Shown here in pieces: positions 38,301-47,720 of a stretch of DNA of 64,000 nucleotides. Within the stretch, counting starts at the first letter, position 1. Every line of letters begins with the position of its first letter. Under the pieces are notes generated by a model. That model ran no database searches, was not told where the DNA came from, and saw only the letters and a program-made list of their open reading frames with translations. The translations under genes and the position numbers were made by a program. This stretch comes from Candidatus Ornithomonoglobus intestinigallinarum (GTDB lineage: Bacteria > Bacillota > Clostridia > UBA1381), in contig DVLU01000104.1 of the NCBI GenBank assembly GCA_018715365.1, positions 1 through 64,000 on the forward strand, read 5' to 3'.

Positions 38301-39145
38301 GTCTGCTCGTCGTCCGTTTTCAGGCGGAACGAAACGGTGTAATCGGTATTGAATTCAACCGGCACCTGCTGCGACAAATTCGACATATTCCAGCTGCCGC
38401 CGACTTTTGCGTAGCTTCCGTCCGCATCGTTTTCAACGCTTACCTTTGCGGAGGAGGATATTTTCCATGAAGTGAGCGCGCCGGCGCTTTCAAAATCGCC
38501 GTCCGAAACGATGTTGCCGTCGTCGGCTCTCATAACCGGCATTACAACGAGATCGTCAAGATAATAATCGACGGTGCTGCCGTTTGGCGATGTTGATGCG
38601 ATATTGCCGTCGCCTATTCTTATATCGAGCGTACCGTCCTCCGTGACGGGCACTCTGTTTGTCACGCCGACAAGCTTGCCCATACCATCGCATACGTACC
38701 TCGCCGAAACGCGCGTCCACCGGCCGGCTTTTAAGCCCGCGTCGTTTACGCTCACCGTGGTGTATGCCTTCTTTTCCGGATTATCGGCCGAGGGCGCCTG
38801 GAACACAAACTGCACTCTGTCGATAAGCGGCGTTTCCTTCATCATTATCATACATGATATTTCATACGTAACGCCTTTTTTCTGCGTCATTTCAAACGAC
38901 GGCGCGCCCGCGTTTTTTGTTACTGAAACGCCGAGCGCTCCTGCCGAACCGCCGTATGTCCGCATGGCGCTTCTCGATAGTGTTGAATTTACGGCCGTTA
39001 TATGGCTTATATCGCTCGATTCAAAGCTTTCGCGTATCCATTTATCGGGGAGCGCCCCGTCCGCGGCGGCCGGCAGCGCGGCAAAAAGCTGCGCCGCCAA
39101 AACCGCCGTCATAAGCAGGCTTATAAGCTTAAATGTTTTTTTCAT
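35390..39145 (-). CDS. Secreted CBM-like/Ig/right-handed beta-helix protein (candidate GH141-like or related)
   Basis: 1251 aa; DPDAGNDGGAGTYDEPLMTIGAAKEKA, DFRQLYVNGIRGTRARS, GGAIYTIGNTSGNGYNYVRGNYI. Confidence 0.8.
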   Translation of the reverse strand: MKKTFKLISLLMTAVLAAQLFAALPAAADGALPDKWIRESFESSDISHITAVNSTLSRSAMRTYGGSAGALGVSVTKNAGAPSFEMTQKKGVTYEISCMIMMKETPLIDRVQFVFQAPSADNPEKKAYTTVSVNDAGLKAGRWTRVSARYVCDGMGKLVGVTNRVPVTEDGTLDIRIGDGNIASTSPNGSTVDYYLDDLVVMPVMRADDGNIVSDGDFESAGALTSWKISSSAKVSVENDADGSYAKVGGSWNMSNLSQQVPVEFNTDYTVSFRLKTDDEQTLNSQVQLIFDRHGSKTDDTIKSYEYLRDENNMTIGSQWSEYKINYRYNYDGSGEGYPTMYIRIGSGEPEKVEYCIDDIKITENGAGAAQHMTLTLAGTAAAGETIRADMDYSGDEDIVCYAAAVRRKSGTESAIVYTEETSEPYFEYTVTENDKNSYLEFSAYAVTADGAPVSFASAQTGRTAGEASVVTLFENAVWTENDKTLSASVKAEAGAEPTEAFAALAVYNGDGALAGVKLKNIDIQSGEKAEYRLEAEADGASAAVLVFDRHTMEPLAEPQRIEKLSGAQLVYVDPDAGNDGGAGTYDEPLMTIGAAKEKAAALAPEGDVYVFLKGGTHRITEPAAFTPSDNAGDHKIVFTSYEGRAEISGGVKAEGWELFDSEKNIYRSYVGTGIDFRQLYVNGIRGTRARSEAGLTDAVHTAAGYVCDNPELAEFAHPEELEMVYYVKWSNPRCAVESVSESGGETVIKMNPTGWNKIQNKGQSSVTEDYLPAYYENAYELLDEEGEWYLDRHEGYLYYIPRFFEDMETADVEIPAAEKLLTIRGTADRNVKNIEFRDIDFKYSTWLRPTEQGYLADTQNNYQNGVAGSLPDAAVELSNVNGIAFYGCEFSKIGITAMKLTEGVKNCVIDGNEFYDISGSAVSLGVPSGDYDIYINPKDEKYVVRNNAVTDNYIHTTGVDYKSAAALSAAFPKDTVIANNEIFDSPYSGMSLGHGWATYEDSGTATENLVVEKNFIHNVLNDKVYDGGAIYTIGNTSGNGYNYVRGNYIKDVRNFYGALYPDEGSQYWEFSSNVMDLSAYPLLYGAGGGSGTPTKWLHLWTDSIKNNRFLNNYSTTSNSRNDGINNEVQEPAVCDASSWPPEARDIIDESGISDETAKKHNSGLKDIEAMTEYTLSAGETAPLVITALTGKGELYDYEYSDIYIKNADPDIIEVTDDFNIKAVGSGTAELCFAVAEKGILRSFAMTVNVK

Positions 39146-39187
39146 TGTTCTCTCCGTTCCGCCTCAAAGAAGGCCTTAAGAGTTGAT

Positions 39188-39317
39188 AAAGTGACAAGAT
39201 GCGCCGCTTAGCATTTTATTACTCGCCGCGCGATAAGCAAGCAGATTGTTGCTTGAAAGAGCGCCGACGTATGTTTATACTTCAAGCTCTTGAAAGTGAC
39301 AAGATGCGCCGCTTAGC
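39188..39317. repeat. 25-bp exact direct repeat pair (39188-39212 and 39293-39317)
   Basis: AAAGTGACAAGATGCGCCGCTTAGC at both positions, 105 bp apart. Confidence 0.85.
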
Positions 39318-42300
39318 GCGTCGGCGAAGTGAGTTCCATATTGCCGGATCTGCAGTATACCTGGAAATACCCCTGTTCCGTAAGCGCGTCTTCGCCGGTA
39401 TCGAGATAATCTATCACTTTTACGTCGTTTATGTATGCTACGATTCTCACGCCGCCGTTTTCGTTGCGCGCGCCGCATTTTACGGTATATTTTTTGCCGT
39501 ATTCGAAATTGCACTCAACTCTGTCGCCGGCAAGCGATTCATAGCCGGACTGGTTGCCGTATATTACTGTTCTTGCGCCGTCGTTAAATCTTTGCAGCTC
39601 GAGGTAGCCCTGGCCGAAGGTCAGCATGTACTGGCTTGAACTCGAATACGGGCTTGTTGTGTCGCTTGCCCTGAAGCATACGGAGGGCCAGCCGCTTTCG
39701 GCGTTTATTTTAATATCGAAATTAAAGAACTCGTCTTTAAATTCGCTTGCCGCGTAGGCTATAAACGACGACGGCGTTGCAATGCTCATGCCGTTTGTGA
39801 TTTTTGCCTTTACGACGTTGTTGTCCATTGTCCAATCCTCGGGGTGCGCAAGCTCCTCGGTGAAGTCGTAGCCGAAGTCCTCCATTGTTTCGCCCATTGC
39901 GTATATTGTGACGGGGACTTCCGTTTCAAGAGTTACGCCGTCGTAGGTGACTGTAACCTTAAGTGTCGTTTCGCCGGCGCTTTCGCCCTTAACGACCATG
40001 CCGTCGTTTGAAAGCACGCTTGTGTCGGCTATATCGAGAGTTACGTTTTCGGGCGTAAGCTCACGTCCGAATTTCGATTCGGCCGTAACTTTTATTTCGT
40101 AATCGGAGCCCTCCTGCATACGCACGTTTCTTGTGTTGAGCCTTACCTCCGTCAAAATATCGTCAACGGTGACGCTTATTTCATGCGTTTTTATAAGATC
40201 GCCTATTAAAATATCGCATATTATCTGCGTCTGTCCCTGCGAAACGGCGGTCACGGTACCGTCTGCGGCAACCGATGCGACCTCGGGATTGCGGCTTCTG
40301 AAATAGACATGGCTCATATCGACCTCGGCGGACTGCTTCTTTCTGCCGATGCCCGACAGGCCTATTTTAAACGTTTCGCCGCTTCTTACGTCGTATTCGT
40401 CTTGGTCTATTGTTACCTCCTGGCACGTATCGTTATAGCGCGCGAGGTATTCCGGCTCAAGGCCGGCCTCGTCCATTATGCTCTGCGCCTCCTCGGGCCA
40501 GTTTGCATCGGGGTAAACGTTTGCCTCCTCGAAAACCGAGTTTGTGCCGTTGTACGTCCTGTTTGCCGTTGTCGAATAATTATCGACATACTGCATATTT
40601 CTTATTGTAGACGCCCAGCAGTGCAGCCATTTCGATTCGCCCCTGTTGTTGCCGTTTCCGTACCAGTACGGAGTATCGGTAAGGTCTATGACGTTTTTCG
40701 TAAGCTTCCAATACTGCGTGCCCTCGTCGGGATACAATGCCCCGTAATAGTTTCTTATGCTCTCAAAATAATTTTCCCGGACAAGATTGGGATTTTCCAT
40801 CGTTCCCGCCGTTGCGCCCATAAGGTAAATCCCGCCGCCGTCGTATATCCTGTCGCTCATAACGGCATGGATATAATTTTTCTCAACAACAAAATTTTCA
40901 AGCGCCGTCGTTTCCTTCGTATCCCATCCGTAGCCTATATGCATGCCGCTGTAGGGGGCGTCAAAAATTTCGTTGTGGGCGATAAGCGTATCCTTGGGGA
41001 AGCCCGCCGATATTGCCGCCGCCGATTTATAATCAACGGCTATTGAATGGATATAGTTGTTTGTTATCTTATTGTTCCTTATAACGTACTTTTCCTCCTG
41101 CGGGTTCCATACGTTCGAATCTCCCGTATCGGCTTCGCCGAGCGATATTGCGCTGCCAGAAATATCCCAGAACTCATTGCCCGTTATATCGCAGTCCTTA
41201 ACGGAGCCGAAAAGCGAAATCGCCGTTATTCCGAGCTTTGTGAAATTGCAGTCGTAAAACTTTATGTATCTTCCGTTTTCAACCCTCAGTGCGCTCTCCG
41301 GCATTATCGGCACTCCCGACTGGCGTATATGGTTATTCTGCGCGTCGGAATGGCCGTTGTTCGTTGACGGGCGAAGCCACGTTGTATATGCAAATTCAAG
41401 GTTGTCAAAATACAGATTGTGGACGTTGTCGTCAACCGTGCCCGCTATCGTTATCATTCTCTCCGTTACGGGAGCCACAATATCCGCCGCCGCCATATCC
41501 TCAAACGAACGCGGTATGTAATAGAGATAGCCCTCGTGGGTATCGAGATACCATTCGCCCGGCTCATCGAGAAGCTCTATGGCATTTTCGTAATACACGG
41601 GCGCCGTCACCGACGTGCCGCCCTTGTTCCTCACCGCGTTCCAACCGGGCTGGTCCATAACGAGCGTTATTGTGCCGTCGTCGTTCTGCGTTATTGACGC
41701 AACGCCGCAGCGCGGATTTGTCCACTGCTCGTAATAAACCATTTCGAGATCCTCAACGTGCTTGTAGCCGGCAAGGAACGTATCCGTTGTGGTATGTCCG
41801 ACCTCGCCGTTATCCGTTGTGCAGTTTGAAAGCCCCGAGGTGCTTCTTGCCCTTGTCGCTCTTATGCCGTTTACAAACAGCTGGCGCGTATCGAGGCTCT
41901 TGTCAACCTTTGCGCGGTATATGTTCATATCGGCGTCGTAAAGCGAGAAGCCGTCTATATGAACTCCGCCCGAAAGCACGGGCTTTTCATCGCCCCACGA
42001 CGTATAGATTATATTATAGCCGTTTGTGCCCGAATCGTCGGGGCCGAATTCAAGCGCGGAATCTATATAATATTCTCCGCCCTTTATAAACACAAACATG
42101 TTTGCGCTCATATTTTTGCTGTATTTTGAAGCCATCGACTTGGCGGCCTGTACCGTTGCAAGCGGTTCGCCCTGGCTGCCGCTGCCGGAATCGCTGCCGT
42201 TTTCGCCGTCAACAAATATGGCAATGCGGCTTATTCCGTTTGCAAGGTTAAGATACATAACGGCTCCCTGCGCTCTTGTAAGCGTTTCCTTCGGCTTAAA

Positions 42301-43383
42301 GCTTCCGTCCTCGAAGCCGTTTATAAAGCCCGCCGCCGAAGCTGCTGCAACGCTGTCCGCGGCATAAAGAGAAATGTCCGACGCGTCGGAATACGTCTTT
42401 TTGTCATCGCCGCCGTCGCCGCCTACGTTTTTAAGCTTTGCGGCATAATTCAAAATAACGGCCGCGTCCTCGCGCGTTATCGGCTCGTTCGGCCTGAACC
42501 TGCCGCCCACGGTGAGCGGCGCGGCTATAAGGCCTATATCCTTTGCCGTCTGTATATCCTCGGCATACCATTCGCTGCCGTCTATATCTGCGTATGCGCC
42601 TTTGTATTTGCTCGGGTCAAGCCTGAACATTTCTATAACAAGCTTAACAAATTCCGCCCTTGTCATTTCTGCGTCGGGCTTAAATTCGCCGTTTCCGACG
42701 CCGTTTATCATGCCGTTTGACGCAAGCGCCTTGACCGAATATTCGGCCCAGTGGCCGTTCATATCGGAAAACGATATTTCCTCCGCGCCGTTATCGGCAA
42801 GCGGCGTGGGCGCGGGCGTCGGAACGGGAGTTGCCGTCGGCTCAAGCTCGTCCCACGAATCCTCCGACGGACGCTCAACAACGCTTACGTCGTCAAGATA
42901 ATGCGTAAGCGACGTTTGCCCGTCTCCTATTCTGAACTCAAGCGTTCCGTCTCCGTCAACCTCGCCGCCCTTTGAGTTGTAGCCGGTGCAGTTATACGTT
43001 ATCAATACCTTCTTCCAATTTTCATCTATCGGCTCGTTTGACAAAAGGTAATTCCAGCCGCCCGCTCCCGTTGCGAAATTCTGAATAACGGTGACGGTGC
43101 TCGAACCCTCCTCAAGCCTTATATAAAAGCTTATATCGTATGTTTTGCCCGCTTTGAAATTCACGGTCTGCGCTATTGCGCTGAAGCCGCCCTTAAGCTC
43201 GACCTTTGCGCAGCCGCCGGAATAACCGTTTTCATCCCAGCTTACGCCGGCTCCGTAGCGCGCCGTCCAGCCCGAAACATCCGACGTAAACGACGGGTTC
43301 TCTATCATGTTTTCCGCCGCAAAGACATTTGCTCCGCAAAACAGCATTAAAAGCACAAGCATAAACATCGTCTTTATTTTCAT
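39313..43383 (-). CDS. SLH-domain right-handed beta-helix protein with CBM-like and Big_2-like modules
   Basis: 1356 aa; CBM, PTPVPTPAPTP linker, SLH repeats (FSDMNGHWAEYSVKALASNGMINGVGNGEFKPDAEMTRAEFVKLV), beta-helix paralogous to 35390..39145. Confidence 0.85.
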   Translation of the reverse strand: MKIKTMFMLVLLMLFCGANVFAAENMIENPSFTSDVSGWTARYGAGVSWDENGYSGGCAKVELKGGFSAIAQTVNFKAGKTYDISFYIRLEEGSSTVTVIQNFATGAGGWNYLLSNEPIDENWKKVLITYNCTGYNSKGGEVDGDGTLEFRIGDGQTSLTHYLDDVSVVERPSEDSWDELEPTATPVPTPAPTPLADNGAEEISFSDMNGHWAEYSVKALASNGMINGVGNGEFKPDAEMTRAEFVKLVIEMFRLDPSKYKGAYADIDGSEWYAEDIQTAKDIGLIAAPLTVGGRFRPNEPITREDAAVILNYAAKLKNVGGDGGDDKKTYSDASDISLYAADSVAAASAAGFINGFEDGSFKPKETLTRAQGAVMYLNLANGISRIAIFVDGENGSDSGSGSQGEPLATVQAAKSMASKYSKNMSANMFVFIKGGEYYIDSALEFGPDDSGTNGYNIIYTSWGDEKPVLSGGVHIDGFSLYDADMNIYRAKVDKSLDTRQLFVNGIRATRARSTSGLSNCTTDNGEVGHTTTDTFLAGYKHVEDLEMVYYEQWTNPRCGVASITQNDDGTITLVMDQPGWNAVRNKGGTSVTAPVYYENAIELLDEPGEWYLDTHEGYLYYIPRSFEDMAAADIVAPVTERMITIAGTVDDNVHNLYFDNLEFAYTTWLRPSTNNGHSDAQNNHIRQSGVPIMPESALRVENGRYIKFYDCNFTKLGITAISLFGSVKDCDITGNEFWDISGSAISLGEADTGDSNVWNPQEEKYVIRNNKITNNYIHSIAVDYKSAAAISAGFPKDTLIAHNEIFDAPYSGMHIGYGWDTKETTALENFVVEKNYIHAVMSDRIYDGGGIYLMGATAGTMENPNLVRENYFESIRNYYGALYPDEGTQYWKLTKNVIDLTDTPYWYGNGNNRGESKWLHCWASTIRNMQYVDNYSTTANRTYNGTNSVFEEANVYPDANWPEEAQSIMDEAGLEPEYLARYNDTCQEVTIDQDEYDVRSGETFKIGLSGIGRKKQSAEVDMSHVYFRSRNPEVASVAADGTVTAVSQGQTQIICDILIGDLIKTHEISVTVDDILTEVRLNTRNVRMQEGSDYEIKVTAESKFGRELTPENVTLDIADTSVLSNDGMVVKGESAGETTLKVTVTYDGVTLETEVPVTIYAMGETMEDFGYDFTEELAHPEDWTMDNNVVKAKITNGMSIATPSSFIAYAASEFKDEFFNFDIKINAESGWPSVCFRASDTTSPYSSSSQYMLTFGQGYLELQRFNDGARTVIYGNQSGYESLAGDRVECNFEYGKKYTVKCGARNENGGVRIVAYINDVKVIDYLDTGEDALTEQGYFQVYCRSGNMELTSPTR

Positions 43384-43403
43384 CTGCTGCCGCTCCTTTC
43401 GCC

Positions 43404-45083
43404 TCAGCCCTCTGTTATTTTCAAAAGCTCGTAAACGGCCTTTGCGCTCTGCGCTCTCGTAACGCTGTCGCCGGGCGCAAACCGTCCGTCGTCCATTCCG
43501 TTAAGCACTCCGAGGCCGCTCAGCGCCCTAACCGCTTCCCTTGCGTAATCGGCTATGCTTTCCTCGTCGGCAAACGATGCGCCGCCGTTATCAGCGCTTA
43601 TGCCCGTCATATCGAGTATGCGCTTAAGCATAACCGCCATATCCTGGCGCGTTATATTGTTTCCCGCGCCGAACTGCGTGTCGCTTATTCCCGTCACAAC
43701 GCCGCTTTCCCTTGCCGACGAAACGTAGGTGTAAAACCATGCGTCTCCGGGAACGTCGTCAAACGACGACACCGCATCCGGATTATACAAATCAAACGCC
43801 GTTACGGCTATTTTCGCAAATTCCTCACGCGTTATAAAATTCTGCGGGTTGAATTTTCCGCTTCCGTCGCCGTTTACAACTCCGCGGCGGCTAAGCTCCT
43901 CAACGGCTTCTTCCGCCCATTCAAAGCCTGCCATATCGGTAAACGCAGCTCCGTCCGTTTCGGGCTCCGGCGAAGGCGTCGGCGTTACCGTATCCGGTAC
44001 GGGCGGCGTTTGGATAACGCTTCCGCCGCCACCGCCGCCTGTGCTTCCTCCTCCGCCGCCACCGCCGGTGGTTGTGTTCTGCTTTTTATACGACGCGGCG
44101 ATTTCCTCAAACGCATCGGCAAGCTTTGTGTAATCCGTTATGCCCTTCTTCTTCAAGTCCTTAAATACGTTTGCCTTGTTCGTTTCGCCCAGGGCGTTGA
44201 AGTCCGACATATCGGGGTCTATAAGGCCGCTTTTTGCGCACTTCTCAAATTCCTCTCTTGCGCTGCCGTGGTCAAGCCGGTTTATGACGCAGACAAGCAC
44301 CGCCCCGTCAAACTCGTCCTTTAATTCATCGTCCGTAATATCGGGCGAAAGGTCTCTTGAAATCAAAGCCTCCGCCACGGCCGTCTTATCGTCAAGCTTC
44401 GAATAAGCGCCCTCCTTGTCAAGGCCGAGCTTTTCGGAATTTTCTATTGCCTCCGCAACCGCGGCCTTGTCGTCAGAGCCTGCGATAACCGCCTTTTCGG
44501 CCGCAGTCGTGTAGCTCTCGAGAAACGCTTCGTATTTTTCGTTTACCTGCTCCTCCGTGCCGTCGTTTGACAGGTCTATTCCCGCAAGCGCATCGCTTAT
44601 AACGTCCTTCCACACATCCGGCAGAGCTTCAACCGCCGAGGTATCTATCCCGAGCTTTCCGCTGTTTTCAATAACGGCCGCCGTTTTGTCCTCCGCTTCG
44701 TTTACGGCGTTTAATGCGTCGCTTTTATCGATTATATTTACAAACGCTATTGTCGTTTCCTTCGTTTCAACGCCGTCGCCGCCTATTCTCAAAATATAAT
44801 TTCCCGTTTCGAGCGTCTTCGGCAGGCCGAACGTTTCAAACGAAAACGTGTATGTATAATCGCTGTTTGTTTGGCTTGTGCCCTCGCCCATATATATAAC
44901 CTCTGTTTTGTCCCCGTTAAGGAGCTGTATTGTGGGACGCTCCGTGTTTACGTCGCTTACAAGCGACGCGGATACCGAAAACGAATCCGTCCGCACTTCT
45001 ATCTCATACGCAAGCGCCGCGTTTGACGCAAGCACCGACGCCGCGGCAAGCAATGACGCCGCAATAATTATTTTTCTTTTCAT
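43404..45083 (-). CDS. SLH-domain surface protein with helical repeats and Gly-rich linker
   Basis: 559 aa; TTGGGGGGGSTGGGGGGS, C-terminal SLH repeats (FNPQNFITREEFAKIAVTAF; FAPGDSVTRAQSAKAVYELL). Confidence 0.88.
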   Translation of the reverse strand: MKRKIIIAASLLAAASVLASNAALAYEIEVRTDSFSVSASLVSDVNTERPTIQLLNGDKTEVIYMGEGTSQTNSDYTYTFSFETFGLPKTLETGNYILRIGGDGVETKETTIAFVNIIDKSDALNAVNEAEDKTAAVIENSGKLGIDTSAVEALPDVWKDVISDALAGIDLSNDGTEEQVNEKYEAFLESYTTAAEKAVIAGSDDKAAVAEAIENSEKLGLDKEGAYSKLDDKTAVAEALISRDLSPDITDDELKDEFDGAVLVCVINRLDHGSAREEFEKCAKSGLIDPDMSDFNALGETNKANVFKDLKKKGITDYTKLADAFEEIAASYKKQNTTTGGGGGGGSTGGGGGGSVIQTPPVPDTVTPTPSPEPETDGAAFTDMAGFEWAEEAVEELSRRGVVNGDGSGKFNPQNFITREEFAKIAVTAFDLYNPDAVSSFDDVPGDAWFYTYVSSARESGVVTGISDTQFGAGNNITRQDMAVMLKRILDMTGISADNGGASFADEESIADYAREAVRALSGLGVLNGMDDGRFAPGDSVTRAQSAKAVYELLKITEG

Positions 45084-45111
45084 GGCTGTCCTTTCCGAAT
45101 GAGCTCTCGGT

Positions 45112-47718
45112 TTATCTCAGGATTATTATTTCCCTTGCCGATGCAAGCCTCATTCTTATTATAACGGTGTCGCCCTCTATAATATCGTTTATCGAGCAAG
45201 GCGTTGGAACGCTGTATGCGTCGGCGCCGTTAAACTTAACCACCGTCGCTTCCGAAATCTGGCAAAGCGCCGTATCACCGTAAAATTCATCGCCGCTCTT
45301 TTTCTGCATCTCGAATTTCATGTATGCGTGGTTTTTATCAAGCACCGTGCCTATCGCAACTCTGAATTCCGAATCGAAGCTTGCCGTGTTTTCGCACACG
45401 CCGTCGTTCGGAGCAAGAAGCGAACCGAACGACGCGCTGCCGTCGGCATTGTAAATCTTCTGTATGCTTTTTACAGTATTTGTGGAATCGAGCCCGACGC
45501 GTATAATGTCGCCGCGGGCAAGGCCGTTTTCCTCTATAAGCGTATCCTCCGTGCAGTAATACTCAACGGTGTTCCCGGCGGCCGCGCCTTCTATTATCGT
45601 GCACACCTCTCCGTCCGTCGTTACACCGCTGCCGAGCCCCGTAACAAGCACCATATTTGTGTTGTTGCCTATGGAGCCCTTCGTCATGTCCTCTATTACC
45701 ATAACGTCGGCGTCGTTTACCGCGTTTTCGCCTATTGCATACGCTTTATAATTTTTCGAATACGACGAGCCGCCCGAGAACGAGCCGGTCGTCAGCGTTC
45801 CGAACAGCGTTTTGTCGCTCCAGTTTTCCGTTTTGGGGATACTGAATATTACCGTTTCGTCGTCTATTATAAGCTTGCCGTCAAGCATGCCGTTTCTGTA
45901 TTTAAACGACGAGCCCTCATAAAGCGTTCTGAAATCATCGCTGTCGGCGGGCGACTTGTTTCCGCCCGCATCCTCAACCATGGCAAGCGGCGTTTCGATT
46001 ACTCCCATGCCGCTGCCGTCATCGCTCAGCTTATACCTTATAACGCTGCCGGCCTTCAGCTTTTCGGCAAATTCATCGGCGTCCTCATAGGGCGACGCCG
46101 AATGCCCGTTAAAGACTATCTTGCCGTTTATCGTATACTGCGTAAATTTCTCATCGTGCGTAAACAGCGTAAGATAATGTATGCTCTCGTTTTCATCGTA
46201 GACCGAGCTGTATACGACGGCGTAATTGTACGACGTATCGACCGACGTGCCGTAAGCCGCAATCTTGCCCGTTATATCAAGATAAAACACACCCTGCATT
46301 CCCGCCGTTATTTCGCGCGTCATATCGGGCGCCTTTTTATACTGCGTTCCGCCTATTGTGTATCCGTCGTCGCTTGCGCTTTCAACCGTCCCCTCGGCAG
46401 CGGCTTCGCTCACATACGCCCTTATGAGCCTGCCTCCTTCGCCGCGGCTTTTCGCAACGCTCAGCACAGCGCCCGTTTTAAGCGTCGAAAACGTTGTCCG
46501 CGCTCCGTCGGCGCCGTATATTTCAATCGTGTCCTCGCTGTTTCCGAGCGATATATTGCGCGATTCGCCGTAGTCGTAAACAATCCTGTTCGACTTATCG
46601 AGCGCGCTTATGTAATAATTCTCGTAATCGGTTACGTCTATAACTTCCGCGGCGCCGTCGTTGTCGTTATCTATAAGGCGGACGGTGCCGTTTTTCGGCA
46701 TTACGTCCTCGAGCGTCCCGTAGCCCGTATACGCCTTGCCGTTCCACAGTATGTCAGCGTCATCGTCAAGCTTCGCCGTCCTCAGGCGCTGTTCACCCTC
46801 CGGCATATACTCAACGCCGCTCGGCGACACGCTCTCGATATTGCCTGAATCTATTTCCGTTATTTTGTTGTTTCTTTCGTATATGCTTACAATCTCGCCG
46901 TTATCGTCGTTTTTGTATGATATGTAATACACGGCGTTAAGGCCGATCATATCGTTTGCGTCCGCTGCCGCCGTGTATTCCGTATCGTCTATCGCTATCC
47001 TGCCGTCCCCCGCGCCCTCGGGCGATGTGAGCGACGTGTATTCGTTTGCGGTAACAAGGCCCTCGTCCTTTACCGCCTTAAAATATACCCACAGCACGGT
47101 GTTTTCATCGGACGTTACGTACGCCGTGTTCCCCGCGCTTCCCTCTACGGTAACGACGGGGACTTCAAGACAGTCGAAAAGCATTTTATAAATGTTCCCG
47201 CGCGTCATATTGACCTCGAAATTTTCAAAGCTCTCCGTAAGCATACCGCGGCTTACGGCAACGCTCGTAAAGCCCGTGGGCCAGCCGCCGTTCATCATTG
47301 CTTCGTATTTGTAGCCGAGCGCCGTAACGACAACCGTCGCCGCCTCACGCACCGTTATTGCCCTGTCGGGATAAAAATGCCTGTTTTCGTCGCCCGATAT
47401 ATAGTCCATATCGTAAAGCGTTCTTATTTCGTCAAAATACTCGTGCGACGGTTCAACGTCTATAAACGGCGTCGTCTGCGAGCCGCTCACCGGCATTATA
47501 CCGAAATATTTCGTTATGATGCCGCAGAACTCTCCGCGCGTCACCTCTGCGCCGAGATCCGTTTCCGCCGTATATTCCGCGCCGCCAAGCTCCGAAAGGC
47601 ACTGTGCCGCGGCTTCGTACACGTCCGCGCCGCCGTCTGCCGACGCCCGAATATTGGGAACAGCCGCCGTAAACAGCATCACCGCGGCAAAAAACATTCC
47701 AAAAAGTTTCTTTTTCAT
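45112..47718 (-). CDS. SLH-domain surface protein with long beta-rich C-terminus
   Basis: 868 aa; N-terminal SLH repeats (FYPDRAITVREAATVVVTALGY). Confidence 0.8.
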   Translation of the reverse strand: MKKKLFGMFFAAVMLFTAAVPNIRASADGGADVYEAAAQCLSELGGAEYTAETDLGAEVTRGEFCGIITKYFGIMPVSGSQTTPFIDVEPSHEYFDEIRTLYDMDYISGDENRHFYPDRAITVREAATVVVTALGYKYEAMMNGGWPTGFTSVAVSRGMLTESFENFEVNMTRGNIYKMLFDCLEVPVVTVEGSAGNTAYVTSDENTVLWVYFKAVKDEGLVTANEYTSLTSPEGAGDGRIAIDDTEYTAAADANDMIGLNAVYYISYKNDDNGEIVSIYERNNKITEIDSGNIESVSPSGVEYMPEGEQRLRTAKLDDDADILWNGKAYTGYGTLEDVMPKNGTVRLIDNDNDGAAEVIDVTDYENYYISALDKSNRIVYDYGESRNISLGNSEDTIEIYGADGARTTFSTLKTGAVLSVAKSRGEGGRLIRAYVSEAAAEGTVESASDDGYTIGGTQYKKAPDMTREITAGMQGVFYLDITGKIAAYGTSVDTSYNYAVVYSSVYDENESIHYLTLFTHDEKFTQYTINGKIVFNGHSASPYEDADEFAEKLKAGSVIRYKLSDDGSGMGVIETPLAMVEDAGGNKSPADSDDFRTLYEGSSFKYRNGMLDGKLIIDDETVIFSIPKTENWSDKTLFGTLTTGSFSGGSSYSKNYKAYAIGENAVNDADVMVIEDMTKGSIGNNTNMVLVTGLGSGVTTDGEVCTIIEGAAAGNTVEYYCTEDTLIEENGLARGDIIRVGLDSTNTVKSIQKIYNADGSASFGSLLAPNDGVCENTASFDSEFRVAIGTVLDKNHAYMKFEMQKKSGDEFYGDTALCQISEATVVKFNGADAYSVPTPCSINDIIEGDTVIIRMRLASAREIIILR

Positions 47719-47720
47719 TT

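Noticed and set aside
45328-46848. 506-aa plus-strand ORF opposite the SLH protein gene (and similar long antisense ORFs, e.g. 37241..38260, 30818..31768, 49405..50415)
   Set aside because: Arg/Ala/Tyr-rich low-complexity translations with no family resemblance and no RBS logic; the opposite strand carries clear domains. Treated as codon-composition shadows.
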